From contig JAZOAL010000052.1 of NCBI GenBank assembly GCA_045595425.1, positions 1-8,846 on the forward strand: a DNA stretch of 8,846 bases. The letters are read 5' to 3'. This DNA is from SIG710 sp045595425 (GTDB lineage: Bacteria > Bacillota > Clostridia > Oscillospirales > CAG-272). Below are positions 7,229 through 8,846 of the stretch, one piece after another; within the stretch, counting starts at the first letter, position 1; every line of letters starts with the position of its first letter. The notes beneath the pieces are model-generated. The model searched no databases, was not told the origin of the DNA, and worked only from the letters and a program-made list of their open reading frames with translations. Both the position numbers and the translations under genes were made by a program.

Positions 7229-8149
7229 TATTTTTTCTCCTTTTAGCAATTTAATATATTCATCTACATAAGTTTCAGGGTTAAGAGTTGATTGCCTGTA
7301 TTCATTTGGCGTCATACCCATTTTCAACCTGAAATTCTTGTAAAAAGACGGGATATTGATAAATCCGCATTTTCCTGCGATATCGTTTATATTGGAATCA
7401 CTTTTTTCTAAAAGCTGACAAACATTGTTCAATCTTATATCTCGCAGATAATCCGAAAAATATTTACCGGTGATTTTTGTAAATACTCGTCCCAGATGAG
7501 ATTTGCTGATATAGAGCCTCTCAGCAATTTTTTCTTTCGTAAGTGATGGATCATGATATTCTTCGCGTATTATTTTAATGGCGCTGGATACAATATTCCA
7601 TTCCTCGTATGATGCAAAAGAAAGGTTTTTTACAGAAGAATTTATATATCTTGAAATAGTTATCAAAAAATAAGAAAGCACACCCCTTATGGCATCTTTG
7701 TACTCATCTTTTCTCATTTCCGATTCGTTTTCGATAATACCCCAAAGGTAGCAAAGATTATCAAAAACCGTAGCATTTAATACAGCATATCCTAAAGTTG
7801 AGTTTTCACGAAATATACCATAACAATAGCGGTGGCTTGAATGACTGGCACACTCTCCACTGAACCAATCATTCGTATTCCAAAAAAGCCGCCTTATCTC
7901 AAAATCGTCACCCTCTTTTTCAATAAAAAAGCCATGAGGAGTGCGGGGAGGGATTACGAATATATCGCCTTGTTTGCTTGGAATATCCTTATCAAGAACG
8001 CGATGTATTCCAAATCCCGAGACAACCAAGGCTATCTCAAACATATCATTTGATTCAAGTTTCAAAAATGCTCGTTTTTCACTGAATATCTTTTTGCATG
8101 AAAGAATATTCGAAATAATTCCTATTTCGCTATTAGTACTATTTTCCAT
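6593..8149 (-). CDS. AraC-type regulator fused in frame to a corrinoid protein
   Basis: A 518-residue reading frame with two complete proteins in series. Residues 37-75 hold a cupin-like sensor (SGFGIHRVL, then GDIFVIPPRTPHGF). Residues 197-285 are an AraC/XylS DNA-binding domain with helix-turn-helix segments at about 203-223 and 253-273, ending with GMTPNEYR. A linker of about 20 residues leads to residue 308, from which a full corrinoid-binding protein follows: helical cap (318-385) and Rossmann domain with DLHDIG (406-411, His408 as the lower cobalt ligand), SALLTTTM (453-460) and GG (484-485). The ATG at 8149 has AAGGG 8 nt upstream; the in-frame TTG at 8203 has no ribosome binding site. 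First gene of the operon. I know of no characterised AraC-corrinoid fusion. A one-base change in the A6 run at 7231-7236 would split it into two genes, so the fusion needs confirmation. Confidence 0.75.
   Translation of the reverse strand: MENSTNSEIGIISNILSCKKIFSEKRAFLKLESNDMFEIALVVSGFGIHRVLDKDIPSKQGDIFVIPPRTPHGFFIEKEGDDFEIRRLFWNTNDWFSGECASHSSHRYCYGIFRENSTLGYAVLNATVFDNLCYLWGIIENESEMRKDEYKDAIRGVLSYFLITISRYINSSVKNLSFASYEEWNIVSSAIKIIREEYHDPSLTKEKIAERLYISKSHLGRVFTKITGKYFSDYLRDIRLNNVCQLLEKSDSNINDIAGKCGFINIPSFYKNFRLKMGMTPNEYRQSTLNPETYVDEYIKLLKGEKIMGILNDISENLQKGKSKIVKQLVQQALDEGVKPNDILNEGLLSGMSIIGEKFKNNEVFVPEVLVAARAMNMGAQILKPHLEETGQRAVGKVCVGTVQGDLHDIGKNLVKMMLEGKGLEVIDLGTDVAPETFVETAIEQNCRVICCSALLTTTMPVMAEVVKLAEEKGIRDKVKIMIGGAPVSQEYCDKIGADCYTVDAASAADAAVEFCKD
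7226..7242 (-). promoter_or_regulatory. Internal ribosome binding site and A6 run at the fusion junction
   Basis: In minus-strand sense the junction reads AAGGAG, AAAAAA, then TAATG. The AAGGAG is placed for the ATG at 7228. In the AraC frame the run reads GAA AAA ATA ATG with no stop; moving forward by one base reads TAA (7228-7230), overlapping the ATG. This is the layout of a translationally coupled gene pair with one base out of register, or of a site where slippage on the A run could yield both forms. Confidence 0.7.
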
Positions 8150-8194
8150 TGCTCTATCCCTTATAAAATGAAAAAAATAAAAAACACTTGAATC

Positions 8195-8221
8195 AATATG
8201 CAAACAACAATTTTACATATT
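8195..8221. promoter_or_regulatory. Dyad near the operon transcription start
   Basis: AATATG (8195-8200) and CATATT (8216-8221) are a 6-bp dyad separated by 15 nt. It spans the expected transcription start just downstream of the -10 box, a usual position for a repressor or autoregulatory AraC site. AT-rich, so chance occurrence is possible. Confidence 0.3.
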
Positions 8222-8222
8222 A

Positions 8223-8251
8223 ATTATATCATAAGAAACAAGTTATGTAAA
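8223..8251 (-). promoter_or_regulatory. Sigma-A promoter of the methyltransferase operon
   Basis: TTTACA (-35, 8246-8251) and a perfect TATAAT (-10, 8223-8228) are separated by exactly 17 nt on the minus strand. Transcription would start near 8216, leaving an untranslated leader of about 65 nt before the ATG at 8149. A dyad CATAA/TTATG (8230-8234/8243-8247) sits within the spacer and touches the -35 box, and could be an operator, perhaps for the encoded AraC protein. No cobalamin riboswitch fits in so short a leader. Confidence 0.75.
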
Positions 8252-8299
8252 TCTCGTTTTTGACTTTTTTTCGACGCTTCAAATAGCTCAAAAACATAC

Positions 8300-8335
8300 A
8301 AAAAGCGGAAATCGTATAGTGAAGCCTGATTTCGC
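8300..8335 (-). terminator. Possible terminator upstream of the operon promoter
   Basis: In minus-strand sense GCGAAATC (8328-8335) can pair with GATTTCCGC (8305-8313), with one bulged C, followed by TTTTTG. It would stop leftward transcription coming from the tRNA side before it enters the operon. Imperfect stem and 14-nt loop. Confidence 0.35.
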
Positions 8336-8360
8336 CAAAACGCTAATACATTTGCAGCCT

Positions 8361-8476
8361 TTATTAAGCCGCAGCATGATTTAGTGGATGAGTGCAAAGC
8401 AGACGATTGACGCGGATATGATGTTCGATGTTACGAAGAATGTAAAGCAAAACAAAATAAAACGAGTGTGCAGGCG
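8361..8476 (+). pseudogene. Decayed second copy of parB and its downstream gene
   Basis: Three short blocks match the intact locus in order. 8361-8392 matches 763-795 (TTATTAAGCC against TTATCAAGCC, and GATTTAGTGGA identical). 8389-8439 matches 924-972, reading MSAKQTIDADMMFDV against MSAKQMLDADVMFEI. 8452-8476 matches the 3' end of the small gene before 1404. About 130 and 400 bp are missing at the two junctions, and the first junction changes frame, apparently through a shared ATGAG. The small gene's stop is altered to CAA. The rest of parB, including the GHRR domain, is gone. It cannot make a ParB protein. It continues directly into the hairpin and the right copy of the 88-nt repeat, so the whole right end of an element related to the one at 255-1508 once lay here. 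Confidence 0.8.
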
Positions 8477-8499
8477 CAATGCCTGCACACTCGTTTTTT
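8461..8499 (+). terminator. Strong intrinsic terminator of the decayed parB copy
   Basis: AACGAGTGTGCAGGC (8461-8475) and GCCTGCACACTCGTT (8481-8495) form a perfect 15-bp stem with a GCAAT loop, and a run of six T (8494-8499) follows. On the minus strand the hairpin is followed by TTTATTTTG, so it may work in both directions. It is the homologue of the hairpin at 1391-1415; stem bases have changed in pairs. Confidence 0.85.
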
Positions 8500-8584
8500 A
8501 ATATGGATAATTGAAATAAAAAACAAATCCGAACACATCGTTTGTGACGAAATAGTTCGGATTTGTTTCTATTGGTGACCCGTA
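8497..8584. repeat. 88-nt direct repeat, right copy (overlaps tRNA-Glu 3' end)
   Basis: Matches 1421-1508 at 82 of 88 positions with no gap. It covers the tRNA-Glu terminator and the last 12 nt of the tRNA-Glu gene (8573-8584), and the match ends where the T-arm begins. With the left copy it brackets about 7.1 kb. No integrase or recombinase gene is in the window. Confidence 0.8.
8516..8566 (-). terminator. Terminator of the tRNA-Met/tRNA-Glu transcript
   Basis: In minus-strand sense a perfect 12-bp stem ACAAATCCGAAC/GTTCGGATTTGT (8555-8566 with 8523-8534) with an inner TCGT/ACGA pairing is followed by TTTTTTATTT. It begins 6 nt after the CCA end of tRNA-Glu. The left repeat copy keeps 10 of these 12 pairs. 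Confidence 0.85.
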
Positions 8585-8647
8585 CGAGAATCGAACTCGT
8601 GTTACCGCCGTGAAAGGGCGGTGTCTTAACCGCTTGACCAACGGGCC
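8573..8647 (-). tRNA. tRNA-Glu (anticodon UUC)
   Basis: A complete 75-nt tRNA with encoded CCA. The acceptor stem is GGCCCGT/ACGGGTC with one G-U pair, the D-arm carries GGTCAAGCGGTTAAGAC, the anticodon stem CCGCC/GGCGG encloses the loop CTTTCAC (anticodon TTC), and the T-arm is ACGAG-TTCGATT-CTCGT. The discriminator is A. All stems pair well, so it should be functional. Its 3' end is the edge of the 88-nt repeat, which makes it the likely integration target. It is the second gene of a two-tRNA transcript. Confidence 0.95.
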
Positions 8648-8653
8648 CAATAA

Positions 8654-8680
8654 AAGGCGCAGGTTATTTCACTGCGCCTT
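8654..8680 (-). terminator. Hairpin between tRNA-Met and tRNA-Glu
   Basis: A perfect 9-bp stem AAGGCGCAG/CTGCGCCTT with a 9-nt loop. On the minus strand it is followed by TTATT, giving a short U-rich tail. It lies 2 nt after tRNA-Met and 6 nt before tRNA-Glu. It could partly terminate transcription so that less tRNA-Glu is made from this promoter, or be a processing signal. Confidence 0.5.
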
Positions 8681-8682
8681 AG

Positions 8683-8759
8683 TGGTAGCGGCACCTGGAT
8701 TTGAACCGGGGACACCACGGGTATGAACCGAGTGCCCTAGCCAACTGAGCTATGCCGCC
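8683..8759 (-). tRNA. tRNA-Met (anticodon CAU), with weakened stems
   Basis: A 77-nt cloverleaf with encoded CCA and anticodon loop TTCATAC. The acceptor stem is GGCGGCA/TGCCGCT with a G1-U72 wobble. D-stem GCTC/GGGC has a U-G pair, the anticodon stem CTCGG/CCGTG has a U-U mismatch at 28-42, and the T-stem CCCGG/CCAGG has a C-A mismatch at 51-63. The overall sequence is elongator tRNA-Met-like (starts GGCGGCATAGCTCAGTTGG). A CAU anticodon can also belong to initiator tRNA or tRNA-Ile2; the weak G1-U72 end recalls initiators, but the anticodon stem lacks their three G-C pairs. It is first behind the promoter. Confidence 0.85.
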
Positions 8760-8786
8760 ATATCGTTCTCTCGAACAGCATAATGG

Positions 8787-8815
8787 ATATTACCAGAAGA
8801 AGCGCATTTTGTCAA
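8787..8815 (-). promoter_or_regulatory. Promoter of the tRNA-Met/tRNA-Glu transcript
   Basis: Consensus TTGACA (8810-8815) and TAATAT (8787-8792) with 17 nt between, preceded by AT-rich DNA to the window end. The start would fall near 8780, about 20 nt before the mature 5' end of tRNA-Met. Confidence 0.8.
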
Positions 8816-8846
8816 CACCATTTTTGAAAAAACAAAAAATTTCTTT

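Noticed and set aside
5154..7246. Plus-strand open frames of 73-143 codons opposite the methyltransferase and corrinoid genes
   Set aside because: All are antisense to recognisable conserved proteins and none has a plausible start region.
8150..8203. Longer AraC-corrinoid protein from an in-frame TTG at 8203
   Set aside because: There is no ribosome binding site before the TTG and the expected transcription start is only about 13 nt upstream of it; the ATG at 8149 has AAGGG at good spacing.
8150..8330. Cobalamin riboswitch in front of the corrinoid operon
   Set aside because: The transcribed leader is about 65 nt, too short, and no B12-box-like conserved segment was seen.
1..8846. CRISPR array, insertion sequence or integrase gene
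   Set aside because: No regularly spaced repeats, no transposase or recombinase motifs and no terminal inverted repeats were found; the only long repeat is the tRNA-Glu-linked pair.

Overview
The window looks like chromosomal DNA from an uncultured gut-type Firmicute (Clostridia). The evidence is AGGAGG-type ribosome binding sites, low-to-moderate GC, sigma-A style promoters, a clostridial-type solute-binding lipoprotein and a Firmicutes-style ParB protein of the kind carried on mobile elements. Genus cannot be assigned from the sequence alone.

Layout, left to right. (1) 1-1508 is the end of a mobile element: a leader rich in inverted and direct repeats (1-254), a ParB-family gene (255-1154), a small coupled gene (1159-1404), a hairpin, and an 88-nt segment ending in the last 12 nt of a tRNA-Glu gene. 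(2) 1509 to about 8360 is an island whose genes all run on the minus strand: an SGNH hydrolase (1554-2207), the 3' remnant of a solute-binding protein gene (2439-2645), an intact solute-binding lipoprotein (2741-4255), two UroD/MtaA-fold proteins (4290-5528 and 5561-6577), and an AraC-type regulator joined in frame to a corrinoid (B12) methyl-carrier protein (6593-8149). (3) 8361-8584 is a decayed second copy of the parB end of the element. It keeps three parB/small-gene fragments, the same hairpin and the same 88-nt segment (82 of 88 identical). (4) 8573-8815 holds tRNA-Glu(UUC), a hairpin, tRNA-Met(CAU) and their promoter, all on the minus strand.

How the genes work together. The four genes from 8149 down to 2741 are spaced 15, 32 and 34 nt apart behind one good promoter (TTTACA-17-TATAAT at 8223-8251), so they form an operon. 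Its content, a corrinoid carrier, an MtaA-like zinc methyltransferase and a second diverged UroD-fold protein, is that of a corrinoid-dependent methyl-transfer pathway. The lipoprotein may capture the methylated substrate outside the cell. The substrate, the transporter permease and the corrinoid reductive activase are not in the window.

The most unusual observation is the first gene of the operon. An AraC regulator with a cupin sensor runs without a stop into a complete corrinoid protein, whose own start codon and perfect Shine-Dalgarno are still present at the junction. A single-base change in the A6 run at the junction would restore a conventional TAATG stop/start overlap. The locus therefore either encodes both a B12-binding transcription factor and a free corrinoid protein, or is a two-gene operon carrying a one-base difference or sequencing error. 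The second point of interest is the island itself: it is bounded by tRNA-Glu-derived 88-nt direct repeats and flanked by an intact and a decayed copy of the same element end, which suggests a tRNA-Glu integration hotspot with tandem elements.
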